From an uncultured Prevotellaceae bacterium (lineage in GTDB: Bacteria; Bacteroidota; Bacteroidia; Bacteroidales; Muribaculaceae), in the NCBI GenBank assembly GCA_900541935.1, contig UQLZ01000012.1:1-51660 (forward strand): a stretch of 51,660 nt of DNA. The letters run 5' to 3'. The notes under the pieces were generated by a model. It saw only the letters and a list, made by a program, of their open reading frames with translations, ran no database searches and had not been told where the DNA came from. The number at the start of each line of letters is the position of its first letter. Positions within the stretch are counted from its first letter, which is position 1. Positions 1 to 8,399 of this stretch are shown piece by piece. Both the position numbers and the translations under genes were made by a program.

Positions 1-94
1 GTTTGTATAATACATGAACAAAAAGAAGGTGCATCGCGCATTACGACACACCCTCACTGCAGTATAATTATAATACACTGATAATCATCCAAAT
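1..94. other. Intergenic edge, no gene seen
   Basis: This AT-rich window edge lies downstream of the minus-strand SPFH gene. I see no credible start codon with coding sequence behind it and no classical hairpin with a T-run. It directly abuts the palindromic element at 95-150. Confidence 0.4.
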
Positions 95-150
95 GTAGAG
101 ACGAAATATATTTCGTCCGCCGTGAGCAATGGCGCATGCAAAAACGGCAC
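95..150 (-). repeat. Palindromic intergenic element, partial copy (copy A)
   Basis: On the minus strand this reads GTGCCGTTTTTG, then about 20 variable bases, then a hairpin arm (GACGAAAT at 100-107 pairing with ATTTCGTC at 110-117) ending in GTCTCTAC. The same order and almost the same bases occur at 17996-18050, so the two are copies of one element. The outer arm present in the other copy is missing here. A second inverted pair, GCCGT (119-123) with ACGGC (144-148), covers the middle. The element sits one base beyond the SPFH stop codon and may act as its transcript end, although no T-run follows. Confidence 0.7.
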
Positions 151-151
151 C

Positions 152-1129
152 TTACTGTTTTCCGAAGAGGTCTTTAATGCCGCCGAGAGAACCGAGGATA
201 GATGTTGCCTCGTATGGCATATATACTGTCTTATTGTCCTTGCCAGAAGTCATCTCCTTCAATGTCTCAATATACTTCACAGCAATGAAATATGCAGCCG
301 GGTCTGATTTTGTGTCTTTCAACGCTTCTGCAATACGCTTGATAGCCTTTGCTTCAGCTTCAGCCTGCAATATCTTCGCTTCAGCCTCACCCTGAGCAAT
401 AAGAATCTGCGACTCCTTATCGGCTTTAGCCCTATTGACTTGCGATTCCTTTTCACCTTCAGACTCAAGAATCATTGACGATTTCTCTCCTTCCGCTTTC
501 AAAATTTTCGCACGGCGTTCACGCTCTGCCTGCATCTGTTGCTCCATAGCATCGCGAACAGTTTCCGGTGGTGTGATGTCCTGTAACTCCACGCGGTTAA
601 TCTTAACACCCCACTTATTCGTAGCCTCATCAAGCACCAAACGCAATTTCTGGTTAATGGTGTCGCGTGAAGTAAGCGTTTCGTCCAATTCCAGTTCGCC
701 GATAACGTTACGAAGCGTTGTCTGCGTCAATTTTTCAATAGCGTTAGGCAAGTTGTCGATTTCATAAACAGACTTAAAAGGGTCGGTAATTTGGAAATAA
801 AGCAACGCATTTATACGTGTAGTTACATTATCCTTTGTAATAACGCTCTGTTCAGGAAAGTCATATACCTGCTCACGAAGGTCAATAACGTCGCTCATCT
901 TCACTATGGCGAAATCGCCACGCGGACCTTTAACGGTCTGTCGGACATAAACCTGACGCGGACGGTCAAGAATAGGCCAAATGATATTGATACCTGATTC
1001 AAGAGTACTGTGATAGCGTCCCAACCGCTCGATAATCTTAGTCTCACTCTGACGGATAATCTTAACGCCGCTCATAACGAAGAAAACGGCTACAAGAATT
1101 ATCAAACCAACAATAATCAATGTTTCCAT
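152..1129 (-). CDS. SPFH/band-7 (stomatin/QmcA-like) membrane protein
   Basis: This 325-residue protein has one N-terminal membrane segment (about residues 3-22), then an SPFH/prohibitin-homology domain (about 25-200). A long Ala/Glu/Lys-rich helical stretch follows (about 195-285, with repeats such as EGEKES and QAEAEAK) that should form a coiled coil. Family members oligomerise into membrane scaffolds and often influence membrane proteolysis or microdomains. The gene follows an nfeD-type gene by five bases, the classic SPFH-NfeD pairing, so the two products probably act together. It is the last gene of the bcp-recA-proC-ssb-nfeD run. The family is clear; the specific role is not. Confidence 0.93.
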   Translation of the reverse strand: METLIIVGLIILVAVFFVMSGVKIIRQSETKIIERLGRYHSTLESGINIIWPILDRPRQVYVRQTVKGPRGDFAIVKMSDVIDLREQVYDFPEQSVITKDNVTTRINALLYFQITDPFKSVYEIDNLPNAIEKLTQTTLRNVIGELELDETLTSRDTINQKLRLVLDEATNKWGVKINRVELQDITPPETVRDAMEQQMQAERERRAKILKAEGEKSSMILESEGEKESQVNRAKADKESQILIAQGEAEAKILQAEAEAKAIKRIAEALKDTKSDPAAYFIAVKYIETLKEMTSGKDNKTVYMPYEATSILGSLGGIKDLFGKQ

Positions 1130-1134
1130 ACTAT

Positions 1135-1569
1135 TTAATTTTTAGGTGTAACAGTCAAAATAATGCTGTCAATACTTTTAACAATAACCTTTTGTCCTTT
1201 GTCGATAACCATATCAGAAACGGCTTTCCAATCGTCTCCATCAATAGCCACACGCCCCGTTCCTTTTTTAGCATCAATGGCTTCAACCACTGTAGCCTCC
1301 CTGCCTATCAAAGCCTGAACGCCACTCTTTCTGCCACCACTCTTGCCTTTCATCAAGTGGTTCATAATAACAGGACGTATAAACACGAACGACAATAGAG
1401 AGGCAACGACGAAAGCCGCAGTCTGCCACCATAAAGAAGCGTCGAAAAACGCCGGAACAGCAGCCGCAATACAGCCTATCATCAGACATAGTGCAGCAAC
1501 TGCCGTAGTCATGAGTTCAACAACGAGCAAAACGAGTGCTATAATAATCCAAATTAACCAGCCTTCCAT
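1135..1569 (-). CDS. NfeD-family membrane protein (short form)
   Basis: This 144-residue protein has two or three N-terminal hydrophobic segments (about residues 4-24, 27-45 and 48-66) and a C-terminal small beta domain of OB-fold type (about 80-144, with ALIGREATVVE and GRVAIDGDDW). This is the architecture of short NfeD proteins, which lack the ClpP-like protease domain of long forms. Partner SPFH proteins are usually encoded next door, as here. It probably assists the SPFH scaffold at the inner membrane. The ATG lies six bases after the ssb stop, consistent with one transcript. Confidence 0.9.
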   Translation of the reverse strand: MEGWLIWIIIALVLLVVELMTTAVAALCLMIGCIAAAVPAFFDASLWWQTAAFVVASLLSFVFIRPVIMNHLMKGKSGGRKSGVQALIGREATVVEAIDAKKGTGRVAIDGDDWKAVSDMVIDKGQKVIVKSIDSIILTVTPKN

Positions 1570-1575
1570 ATCACC

Positions 1576-1917
1576 CTACTGACGGTTACTCTGCCCCAAG
1601 AAGTCGAACGTATCTACATAAATCTCGGTAGCATAGCGTTTTATTGCATTCTTATCCTCCCACACACGGTAGCGGATTTTCCCCTCAACATAGAGTTTTG
1701 CACCCTTGCGAATATACTTCTCCGCATACTCGGCATTACGCCCCCACATAACGAGGGTATGCCACTCGGTTTTTTCGGGAACACTTATCCCCGAAGCGGT
1801 AGTATATGCCCTCTCCGTTGTCGCAAACGTAAAGGTTGCTACAGGCTTTTGGTCAACATACCTGATTTCAGGATCTTTGCCAACGTTTCCAATAAGTATT
1901 ACTTTATTTACCGACAT
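1576..1917 (-). CDS. ssb: Single-stranded DNA-binding protein, short form without acidic tail
   Basis: The 113-residue product is a single OB-fold SSB domain: it starts MSVNKVILIGNVGKDPEIRY and carries the conserved WHTLVMWGRNAE and YVEGKIRYRVWED segments. It ends in LGQSNRQ straight after the fold. The disordered linker and acidic DDDIPF-type tip of housekeeping SSBs, which recruit RecQ, PriA and other partners, are absent. It could bind ssDNA but should not recruit partners in the usual way. It may therefore be a secondary SSB, with a full-length one elsewhere. It lies between proC and nfeD with gaps of six to seven bases. Confidence 0.92.
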   Translation of the reverse strand: MSVNKVILIGNVGKDPEIRYVDQKPVATFTFATTERAYTTASGISVPEKTEWHTLVMWGRNAEYAEKYIRKGAKLYVEGKIRYRVWEDKNAIKRYATEIYVDTFDFLGQSNRQ

Positions 1918-1924
1918 AGTATTT

Positions 1925-2704
1925 TTATTTTACAGATGCTTTAAGTCCTTCAATAACTGCAGTAGTAAAACCGCATTGCTCCATCTTATTCAGCCCTTTT
2001 ATAGTCAGACCACCAGGAGTTGTAACCTTGTCAATTTCCGCTTCGGGATGCAAACCGCTTTTTTCAAGCAATTCAACGGCTCCCTTGACAGTCTGGATAA
2101 CCATCTCCTTGGCCTGGTCTGGATATAGACCCAACTCAACGCCACCCTCCATAGCAGCCCTGACGTATCGCAATATATATGCCGTTCCACATGAGCACAA
2201 AGATGTTGCCGCACCCATCAGCCTTTCTTCTATAACTTCAACCTTGCCAAGAGCATTGAAAATAGCCTTAACAGTATCAACCTTTTCAGCACCTGCCACA
2301 TTATGGGCAATAACGGTCATACTCTCGCCTATTGAGGCTGCCGTATTAGGAATAACACGGAAAACAGGCAGACCTTCGGGCATTCGCTCTTCATAGAAAG
2401 ATATTGGCAAGCCCGCCGCAACAGTCACCAACGCCTGATTTTTCATCAACGGACGGATTTCCGCCAACGTCGGCTCTACAACCCACGGCTTTACAGCAAG
2501 AATGACAACATCCGCACCTTCAACAGCCTTGCAATTGTCAAGATGAGTAGTTACGCTTGGACAGTCATTCTTCAAACCGTCCAACTTACCCGCGGAACGG
2601 TTGGATACAGACAGTTCATAAATCTGCGATAAAATAGGGTCGGAGGCAATACCTCTCGCTATTGCCCCACCCATATTTCCGCAACCTAAAATTGCTATTT
2701 TCAT
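1925..2704 (-). CDS. proC: Pyrroline-5-carboxylate reductase
   Basis: ProC reduces pyrroline-5-carboxylate to proline with NAD(P)H, the last step of proline synthesis, in the cytoplasm. The 259-residue protein begins with a Rossmann nucleotide-binding loop (GCGNMGGAIARG, residues 7-18), has VVILAVKPW in the middle, and ends with the family signature around TTPGGLTIKGL (about residues 228-238) in the dimerisation domain. Length is normal. It lies 20 bases after recA and seven before ssb in a same-strand run, so proline synthesis appears to be co-transcribed with DNA repair genes. Confidence 0.96.
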   Translation of the reverse strand: MKIAILGCGNMGGAIARGIASDPILSQIYELSVSNRSAGKLDGLKNDCPSVTTHLDNCKAVEGADVVILAVKPWVVEPTLAEIRPLMKNQALVTVAAGLPISFYEERMPEGLPVFRVIPNTAASIGESMTVIAHNVAGAEKVDTVKAIFNALGKVEVIEERLMGAATSLCSCGTAYILRYVRAAMEGGVELGLYPDQAKEMVIQTVKGAVELLEKSGLHPEAEIDKVTTPGGLTIKGLNKMEQCGFTTAVIEGLKASVK

Positions 2705-2724
2705 TAACTTAGATTTATATTCAA

Positions 2725-3819
2725 CTATTCAAAATCGCCAGTTGCTTCTGCTTCCGGTTCCTCGTCATCTTCTACGTTGATAACAGGTTCATCGCCCTCC
2801 TTATTGAACAACTGTTCCTTGATTTTTGCTTCCAACTCTTCTGCAAGTTCTGGATTTTCCATAAGGAGTTTCTTAACAGCATCGCGACCTTGTGCCAACT
2901 TACTGTCGCCGTATGAGAACCAAGAACCGCTTTTCTTGATAATGTCGAGAGCAACACCAAAGTCGATAATCTCACCTGTTCTGGAAACGCCTTCACTGAA
3001 GATAAGGTCAAATTGCGCTCTTTTGAATGGAGGCGCAACCTTGTTCTTAACAACTTTAACTTTTGTAAGATAACCAAGTATTTCCTCTCCCTTCTTGATT
3101 GGTGTTGATTTTCGGATATCGATTCTGACAGAAGCATAGAACTTCAAAGCATTACCACCTGTCGTTGTTTCAGGATTACCCCAAGCAACGCCGATTTTGT
3201 CACGCAACTGGTTGATAAAAATACATGTAGTCTTCGTCTTTGAGATTGTACCTGTCAACTTTCTCAACGCCTGTGACATCAAACGTGCCTGAAGGCCCAT
3301 CTGCTTGTCACCCATAACGCCTTCAATTTCCGCTTTCGGAGTAAGTGCGGCAACAGAGTCAATAACAATAATGTCAATAGCAGAAGAGCGAATCAACTGG
3401 TCAGCAATCTCAAGAGCCTGCTCACCGTTATCCGGCTGGGCAATCCAAAGATTGTTGACGTCAACGCCCAACTTTTCTGCATAAAAACGGTCAAAAGCAT
3501 GCTCGGCATCAATAATGGCAGCAATACCGCCCTGCTTTTGAGCCTGCGCAATTGCAAGAATTGCAAGAGTAGTCTTACCGGAAGATTCCGGACCATAGAT
3601 TTCAATGATTCTACCGCGAGGATAACCGCCAACGCCCAAAGCATAGTCAAGACCGATAATACCGCTTGGAATTACTTCAACATCATCTATGCTGTCATCA
3701 CCAAGTTTCATGATAGTACCGCGGCCAAAGTCCTTCTCTATCTTCGCCATTGCGTTGAGAAGAGCCTTCTGCTTTTCGCTTGTTACCCCTTCTGTTGCTT
3801 TCTTTTCTGATGCTTTCAT
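2725..3819 (-). CDS. recA: Recombinase RecA
   Basis: RecA is the ATP-dependent strand-exchange protein for homologous recombination. The 364-residue protein has Walker A GPESSGKT (residues 76-83), a Walker B-type segment IDIIVIDSVAAL, and the conserved GGNALKFYASVR around the DNA-binding L2 region. Its C-terminal tail is strongly acidic (VEDDEEPEAEATGDFE), as usual. It starts ten bases after bcp and shares that promoter (4304-4335). I see no LexA-type SOS palindrome directly upstream, so its induction may follow the peroxide-related bcp promoter instead; that is an inference. Confidence 0.98.
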   Translation of the reverse strand: MKASEKKATEGVTSEKQKALLNAMAKIEKDFGRGTIMKLGDDSIDDVEVIPSGIIGLDYALGVGGYPRGRIIEIYGPESSGKTTLAILAIAQAQKQGGIAAIIDAEHAFDRFYAEKLGVDVNNLWIAQPDNGEQALEIADQLIRSSAIDIIVIDSVAALTPKAEIEGVMGDKQMGLQARLMSQALRKLTGTISKTKTTCIFINQLRDKIGVAWGNPETTTGGNALKFYASVRIDIRKSTPIKKGEEILGYLTKVKVVKNKVAPPFKRAQFDLIFSEGVSRTGEIIDFGVALDIIKKSGSWFSYGDSKLAQGRDAVKKLLMENPELAEELEAKIKEQLFNKEGDEPVINVEDDEEPEAEATGDFE

Positions 3820-3829
3820 ATCTATTTCT

Positions 3830-4282
3830 TTATTTTTTCAATTGAAGAATTTGGTTTGCACTATCCTTAGTGTTAACCTTAGTAATAATGTCTTCAACAA
3901 CGCCTTCCTCATTGATAAGGAATGTTGTTCTGACAGTACCCATATATTCCCTGCCTGCCATTTTCTTCATTTGCCAAACTCCAAACGCGTTATTTAATGC
4001 AACGTCGGTATCAGCTATAAGTGTGAACGGCAATTCGTGCTTGTCTGCAAACTTCTTATGAGAAGCAGCGCTATCTTTGCTAACGCCGACAATTTCATAA
4101 CCAGCAGACTTTAATTCCGCATAGCCGTCACGCAAACTGCATGCCTCGGCTGTACAGCCTGGAGTATTGTCCTTCGGATAGAAATAAATAACCAATTTCT
4201 TTCCAGAAAAATCTGATGCCTTGACTTCCTTGCCTTCTGCATCAACTCCCAATATTTCGGGTATTCTATCACCTATTTTCAT
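3830..4282 (-). CDS. bcp: Thioredoxin-dependent thiol peroxidase (Bcp/PrxQ)
   Basis: Bcp reduces hydrogen peroxide and organic peroxides using thioredoxin. With the start at 4282 (MKIGDRIPEILG) the protein is 150 residues, normal for the family. An upstream in-frame ATG would add 15 residues that resemble no family member and would lie across the -7 promoter box, so I reject it. The motif FYPKDNTPGCTAEACSLRDG carries the peroxidatic Cys43 and the likely resolving Cys48, the atypical 2-Cys PrxQ pattern. It leads the recA run and has its own promoter, linking peroxide defence to DNA repair. Confidence 0.95.
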   Translation of the reverse strand: MKIGDRIPEILGVDAEGKEVKASDFSGKKLVIYFYPKDNTPGCTAEACSLRDGYAELKSAGYEIVGVSKDSAASHKKFADKHELPFTLIADTDVALNNAFGVWQMKKMAGREYMGTVRTTFLINEEGVVEDIITKVNTKDSANQILQLKK

Positions 4283-4303
4283 ATCTTCTTTAATTTTATA
4301 CTG

Positions 4304-4335
4304 CAAAGTTATAGACAATATGGGCAAAAATCAGA
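4304..4335 (-). promoter_or_regulatory. Bacteroidota promoter of bcp-recA operon
   Basis: On the minus strand, TAACTTTG (4304-4311) fits the TAnnTTTG -7 box. TCTG (4332-4335) lies exactly 20 bases upstream, one mismatch from the TTTG -33 box. It sits between the mrp stop and the bcp ATG. Confidence 0.7.
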
Positions 4336-4349
4336 CCCACACAAGTTAA

Positions 4350-5456
4350 TTAATGTTTTAATTCAACTTTTTGCGTTGGTGGCAACTGCTCATTGCGGTT
4401 ATTGACAGCCTCAACAACCTTCAAAGCAAGATTTCTGAAAGCCTCGCCTGATACAGTATTGTTCAACGCTGCTGGAACGCCCTTATCACCGTTTTCGCAA
4501 ATGCCAGCAACAAGAGGAATCTGAGCAAGGGTGTCAACTCCCAGCGCCTCTGCAAGACGTTTGCCACCGCCGTTACCGAAGATATAGTATTTCTCATCAG
4601 GATGCTCTGCTGGTGTGAACCAAGCCATGTTTTCAACAATACCAAGGACTGGAACGTTAACCTTGTCGCTGCGGAACATACTGATACCTTTCTTAGCATC
4701 AGCAAGAGCAACCTCTTGAGGAGTAGTAACAACGATAGCACCAGTAATAGCCAAAGTCTGAACAAGTGTCAAGTGAATATCGCTCGTTCCAGGTGGCATA
4801 TCAATAACGAAGTAATCCAAATCGCCCCAGTTTGCTTCTCCGATGAGTTGCTTGAGCGCATTACTTGCCATACCGCCACGCCAAAGAACGGCATTGTCCT
4901 TTTCAACGAGGAAACCGATAGAAAGCAATTTCACTCCATATTTTTCAACGGGCGCAATAAGGTGACGACCGTCAACCTCATCCATGTATACGGGTTCATC
5001 CTCAACGCCAAACATCTTGGGCATTGACGGCCCGAAGATATCCGCATCAAGAAGACCTACCTTATAGCCCTGCTCTGCAAGTGCAACAGCAAGGTTACTT
5101 GCAACAGTTGACTTACCAACGCCACCCTTACCAGACGAAACGCCAATAATATTCTTAACTCCAGGCAACATCTTCGCCGGCTTTGCAACATTCTGACGGA
5201 ACTTAACAGCAATATTTCCCTGAATTTCCGTGTTTGGATTAACGTATGTCAAAATAGCAGTTTCCGCTGCTTTCACAACTGATTTGATAAATGGGTCGGT
5301 TGACTTATCAAAAATCAATGAGAAGGTAACCTTCATTCCATCGATTCTGATATCATCCTCAATCATTTCTGCCTCGACAAGGTTTTTGCCATTGCCAGGG
5401 TATCTAACGTTTTTTAGTGCTTCAAGAATTAAAGCAGGATATAATCTATCGTTCAT
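4350..5456 (-). CDS. mrp: Mrp/NBP35-family Fe-S cluster carrier ATPase
   Basis: This 368-residue protein has an N-terminal DUF59/MIP18-like domain (about residues 1-80) and a ParA-type P-loop domain with the deviant Walker motif GKGGVGKST (109-117), followed by DADIFGPSMP and the signature IDMPPGTSDIHL. Family members deliver Fe-S clusters to apoproteins. Only one cysteine is present (in GICENGD), so the C-terminal CxxC that bridges a cluster in other Mrp/Nbp35 proteins is missing; NMAWFTPAE occupies that region. The gene follows trmB by 15 bases. Confidence 0.93.
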   Translation of the reverse strand: MNDRLYPALILEALKNVRYPGNGKNLVEAEMIEDDIRIDGMKVTFSLIFDKSTDPFIKSVVKAAETAILTYVNPNTEIQGNIAVKFRQNVAKPAKMLPGVKNIIGVSSGKGGVGKSTVASNLAVALAEQGYKVGLLDADIFGPSMPKMFGVEDEPVYMDEVDGRHLIAPVEKYGVKLLSIGFLVEKDNAVLWRGGMASNALKQLIGEANWGDLDYFVIDMPPGTSDIHLTLVQTLAITGAIVVTTPQEVALADAKKGISMFRSDKVNVPVLGIVENMAWFTPAEHPDEKYYIFGNGGGKRLAEALGVDTLAQIPLVAGICENGDKGVPAALNNTVSGEAFRNLALKVVEAVNNRNEQLPPTQKVELKH

Positions 5457-5471
5457 AACGCAAATTTATTA

Positions 5472-6230
5472 TTAAGAAAAACGAGAGTCCGTTTCAAGAT
5501 ATCCCCTTGAAAAACTCCTATATGTATCAAATTCTATTTCAATATCAGGCTCTTGAAGTTCAGTATTCTGGTCGAGGCGCCACTTGATATACTTGATAGT
5601 CAGCCCGCGGGCAAGCCATTGTTTCTCGTAGAATGTCTGAATTTCAAGAATATCGTCAGCAAGACCTGAATGGTACAGGTCATCGGTATTTACCTCAACA
5701 TTGAATTTGTTCAGTTTAACCGAAGCATCGGTATATGCGTAAAGGAACGGACTGTCGGTCTTCAAGTGCATTATACCATTATCCTTCAATATCTGACGAT
5801 AAATATTCATAAAGCGAACTGATGTTAGTCGCTTATTAACCTTTTTCATCTGCGGGTCCGGAAAAGTAATCCAAATCTCATCAACCTCTCCAGGTGCGAA
5901 AAATTCGGCAATGAGTTCGATACTTGTGCGTAGAAAGGCAACATTGGTCATTCCTTTCTGAACGGACTCTTTGGCTCCTGTCCACATTCGTGCGCCCTTG
6001 ATGTCAACACCTATAAAGTTCATATTAGTGAACTTTTTCGCAAGACCCACCGCATATTCGCCCTTGCCACAACCGAGTTCAAGCACTATGGGGTTATCGT
6101 TATGGAAAAAGTCCTCACGCCATCTGCCCTTCATCGGGAAACCCTTTTCTTTTAACACGGAAAAAGGAAATTGGAAAACGTTTTGAAACGTTTCCATCTC
6201 GCTGAATTTCTTTAATTTATTTTTACCCAT
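5472..6230 (-). CDS. trmB: tRNA (guanine-N7-)-methyltransferase
   Basis: TrmB uses S-adenosylmethionine to make m7G46 in the tRNA variable loop. From the ATG at 6230 the protein is 252 residues, starting MGKNKLKKFSEM. An in-frame ATG 15 bases further upstream would overlap the LRR gene and is less likely. The SAM-binding ELGCGKGEYA lies at residues 51-60, and the family signature around WITFPDPQMKKVNKRL (about 125-140) supplies residues for tRNA binding and catalysis. It begins one base after the LRR stop codon, so it is probably co-transcribed with that gene and with mrp. Confidence 0.95.
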   Translation of the reverse strand: MGKNKLKKFSEMETFQNVFQFPFSVLKEKGFPMKGRWREDFFHNDNPIVLELGCGKGEYAVGLAKKFTNMNFIGVDIKGARMWTGAKESVQKGMTNVAFLRTSIELIAEFFAPGEVDEIWITFPDPQMKKVNKRLTSVRFMNIYRQILKDNGIMHLKTDSPFLYAYTDASVKLNKFNVEVNTDDLYHSGLADDILEIQTFYEKQWLARGLTIKYIKWRLDQNTELQEPDIEIEFDTYRSFSRGYLETDSRFS

Positions 6231-6231
6231 A

Positions 6232-7644
6232 TTACTTAACGCCAAATTTAATAAATTTCACATTTCCATCAGCACAAACGCATCTAACAATATACGCTTT
6301 TGCAGAATATCCTGACAAGTCGAAAGAAACAGAAGGAGAATTAACCACCTTTTCAACAAGTATAATACCAGAAAGGTCAAAAATAGTAGCACCCTTCAAA
6401 CCTGCATCTGCTGTAAGTGTTATAATATCGTCATTGACGGTAAATTTCACTTTTGAATAATCTATATTTTCTTCAACAAAAGAGCCAGAGAAGAAAAAGT
6501 CACGCCACTGATCTGCATTCTTATATGCAGCAGGACTGACAAGCGGAACTTCCAACTGAATTGCAGTCTTGTCAACATTTTCCCATACATCTTCTCCCAA
6601 TACAGGGGGTACTACTGGCTTTGCTTCAAGCAGAGACAAAGCTTCCCAATCCTTGAAGGCTCCTTTGCCTATATACTCTACATTTTCGGGGATAACAAAC
6701 TTAACTACTGAATGCCAATCCTCAAAAGCATAATCTCCTATTTTTGTTATAGTTGATGGAAGGAAATCATCTTCAAGCAACTGGTCCGTACTACCAAAAG
6801 CATAGTTGTTTATAACAGCGACTCCCTCAGGCAGCACTGCTTTCTCCAGCGCTGTACTATAAAAAAATGCACCTTCTCCAATAGTTGAAACCGTTTCTGG
6901 TAGGACAACTGCAGAAAGACTCTTCGTGTCGGCAAAAGCCCACGCGGAAATAACAGACAACCCTCGACATTCCTTAAGGTTAGCAGACACTATGCCACTT
7001 TCTTTAAAAGCACCTTCACCTATTGCGATTAAATCAACAGGAAAACCGACGACCCGCATTGCCTCACAACCAAGAAAAGCATACGCACCAATAATTTGCA
7101 CCGCCGGCATTTTAACTTCATTCAAAGTGACACACTTGCTAAAAGCATAGTCACCTATCTCCGTAACTCCAGAGCCCAAATTTGCACTTACAAGCAATAA
7201 ATCACCAGAAAAGGCATAATCGCCAATCTCACGAACGCTCTCCGGGATGCTTATTGAAGAAAGACTTAAACAACCTGCAAATGCTCCGTCAGAAACACTA
7301 ACAAGAGTACTTGGGAGCAAAATTGTTTCCAGGGGCATACCTGCAAAGCAACCTACCGGCAACTCGTTTGCACCATAATTAAGCATATTTGCAAAAAGAT
7401 ACTCCTTACCAGAATATGCCTCCACTTTTGCATTGGTTAAGTCAAGATGCTTCAAAGATGTCATATTAGATGCTATGAAGTGGAAATCACGCGCATCAAC
7501 AGAGCCATCAATAACCAAATCTGTCATAGTTGAAACATCTGTTGCTTCCATAGCAGATTCCAAACCTCCAGGTGTTACTGTAATTCCGTATGACTTCCAA
7601 ACTAAAAGCACAATAGCCGATAAAATTAATATCAGTTTTTTCAT
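6232..7644 (-). CDS. Secreted BspA-like leucine-rich-repeat protein
   Basis: The 470-residue protein has a signal peptide (MKKLILILSAIVLLVWKSYG). About a dozen LRR_5 repeats of the BspA/Treponema type follow (about residues 40-375), with phrases such as IGDYAFSGD, IGEGAFFYS and IGKGAFKDW. The C-terminal region (about 395-470) contains IFDLSGI, AKAYIVRC and a terminal KFIKFGVK, which resembles a T9SS type A sorting domain. BspA-like proteins are surface adhesins or protein binders. It shares a strand and tight spacing with trmB and mrp, although no functional link is evident. Confidence 0.9.
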   Translation of the reverse strand: MKKLILILSAIVLLVWKSYGITVTPGGLESAMEATDVSTMTDLVIDGSVDARDFHFIASNMTSLKHLDLTNAKVEAYSGKEYLFANMLNYGANELPVGCFAGMPLETILLPSTLVSVSDGAFAGCLSLSSISIPESVREIGDYAFSGDLLLVSANLGSGVTEIGDYAFSKCVTLNEVKMPAVQIIGAYAFLGCEAMRVVGFPVDLIAIGEGAFKESGIVSANLKECRGLSVISAWAFADTKSLSAVVLPETVSTIGEGAFFYSTALEKAVLPEGVAVINNYAFGSTDQLLEDDFLPSTITKIGDYAFEDWHSVVKFVIPENVEYIGKGAFKDWEALSLLEAKPVVPPVLGEDVWENVDKTAIQLEVPLVSPAAYKNADQWRDFFFSGSFVEENIDYSKVKFTVNDDIITLTADAGLKGATIFDLSGIILVEKVVNSPSVSFDLSGYSAKAYIVRCVCADGNVKFIKFGVK

Positions 7645-7666
7645 CCTTTAAATTTTCAATTTTGCG

Positions 7667-7674
7667 TAAAGTTA
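7667..7674 (-). promoter_or_regulatory. Possible -7 promoter box for LRR gene
   Basis: TAACTTTA on the minus strand is one base from TAnnTTTG and lies 23 bases before the LRR start. No TTTG stands at the -33 distance, so support is partial. Confidence 0.4.
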
Positions 7675-7712
7675 CAAAAAAACAATTTTCTAAAAGAAAA
7701 ATATTTGAATAA

Positions 7713-8384
7713 TCACATTCTTGAATCTATGTGAATTATATTGTTTACAAAAAAGAGACCTCTGAGAGCAGATTTCGGCAACTCAATATCGTCATAATTA
7801 GGATTCTCACTCCGCAAGATAACCTTATCATCATCGGCGTGGCGGCGCAGATACTTCACCATTCTGTAATCTTCGAGAAGAACGACATATATCTGACCCC
7901 AATATATAACTGAAAGGTCATTTATTTCCCTCACGGCGATATAGTCACCGTTATTAATAACCGGCGACATACTATCACCACTGACGCGGACAATTCGGCT
8001 ATCCCGAGTAACACCAGGGACACTGACATGTCCTATAATATTATCATCGGCAAAAAGCATCTCGCGGCAAAAATGCCCCGCAGTAACGTCAATATCATAT
8101 ACTGGTATTCCAGTGCGACGCTCCTCCATTTCGCCAACTATGATTGTTGACGGACGGTCATTTTTTGCAAATGGAACGCCATCTCCTTTCAAAAGCCAAT
8201 CCTTTGATATTCCCACGTTGACAACTATCTTATTTATAAGAGAATCACTTACCTGCAACTTCCCATTCAACTGTTTGGAAAAATTGGAAACGTCTGTCCC
8301 TATACGGTGAGCAAAGGCATTTTGCTTCATTCGCATCTCCGACATCAGGTACTTAATTCGGCTGATTATCTCTTCTTGCTCCAT
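7713..8384 (-). CDS. XRE-family repressor with S24 (LexA-like) peptidase domain
   Basis: The 223-residue protein has an N-terminal helix-turn-helix (about residues 5-65, with QNAFAHRIGTDVSNFSKQL) and a C-terminal S24 self-cleaving domain (about 92-220). The likely catalytic serine is S138 in VSGDSMSP and the lysine is K177 in RMVKYLRR. An Ala-Gly pair at 102-103 is a candidate autocleavage site. This is the layout of CI/LexA-like repressors that cut themselves on RecA-ssDNA filaments. No phage genes adjoin it, so it is probably a chromosomal stress regulator. A palindrome inside its own promoter points to autoregulation. Confidence 0.9.
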   Translation of the reverse strand: MEQEEIISRIKYLMSEMRMKQNAFAHRIGTDVSNFSKQLNGKLQVSDSLINKIVVNVGISKDWLLKGDGVPFAKNDRPSTIIVGEMEERRTGIPVYDIDVTAGHFCREMLFADDNIIGHVSVPGVTRDSRIVRVSGDSMSPVINNGDYIAVREINDLSVIYWGQIYVVLLEDYRMVKYLRRHADDDKVILRSENPNYDDIELPKSALRGLFFVNNIIHIDSRM

Positions 8385-8399
8385 AAATTAAATTTTTCC

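Noticed and set aside
3820..3829. LexA-type SOS box before recA
   Set aside because: Only ten bases separate recA from bcp, and none of the known SOS palindromes appears there or in the bcp promoter region.
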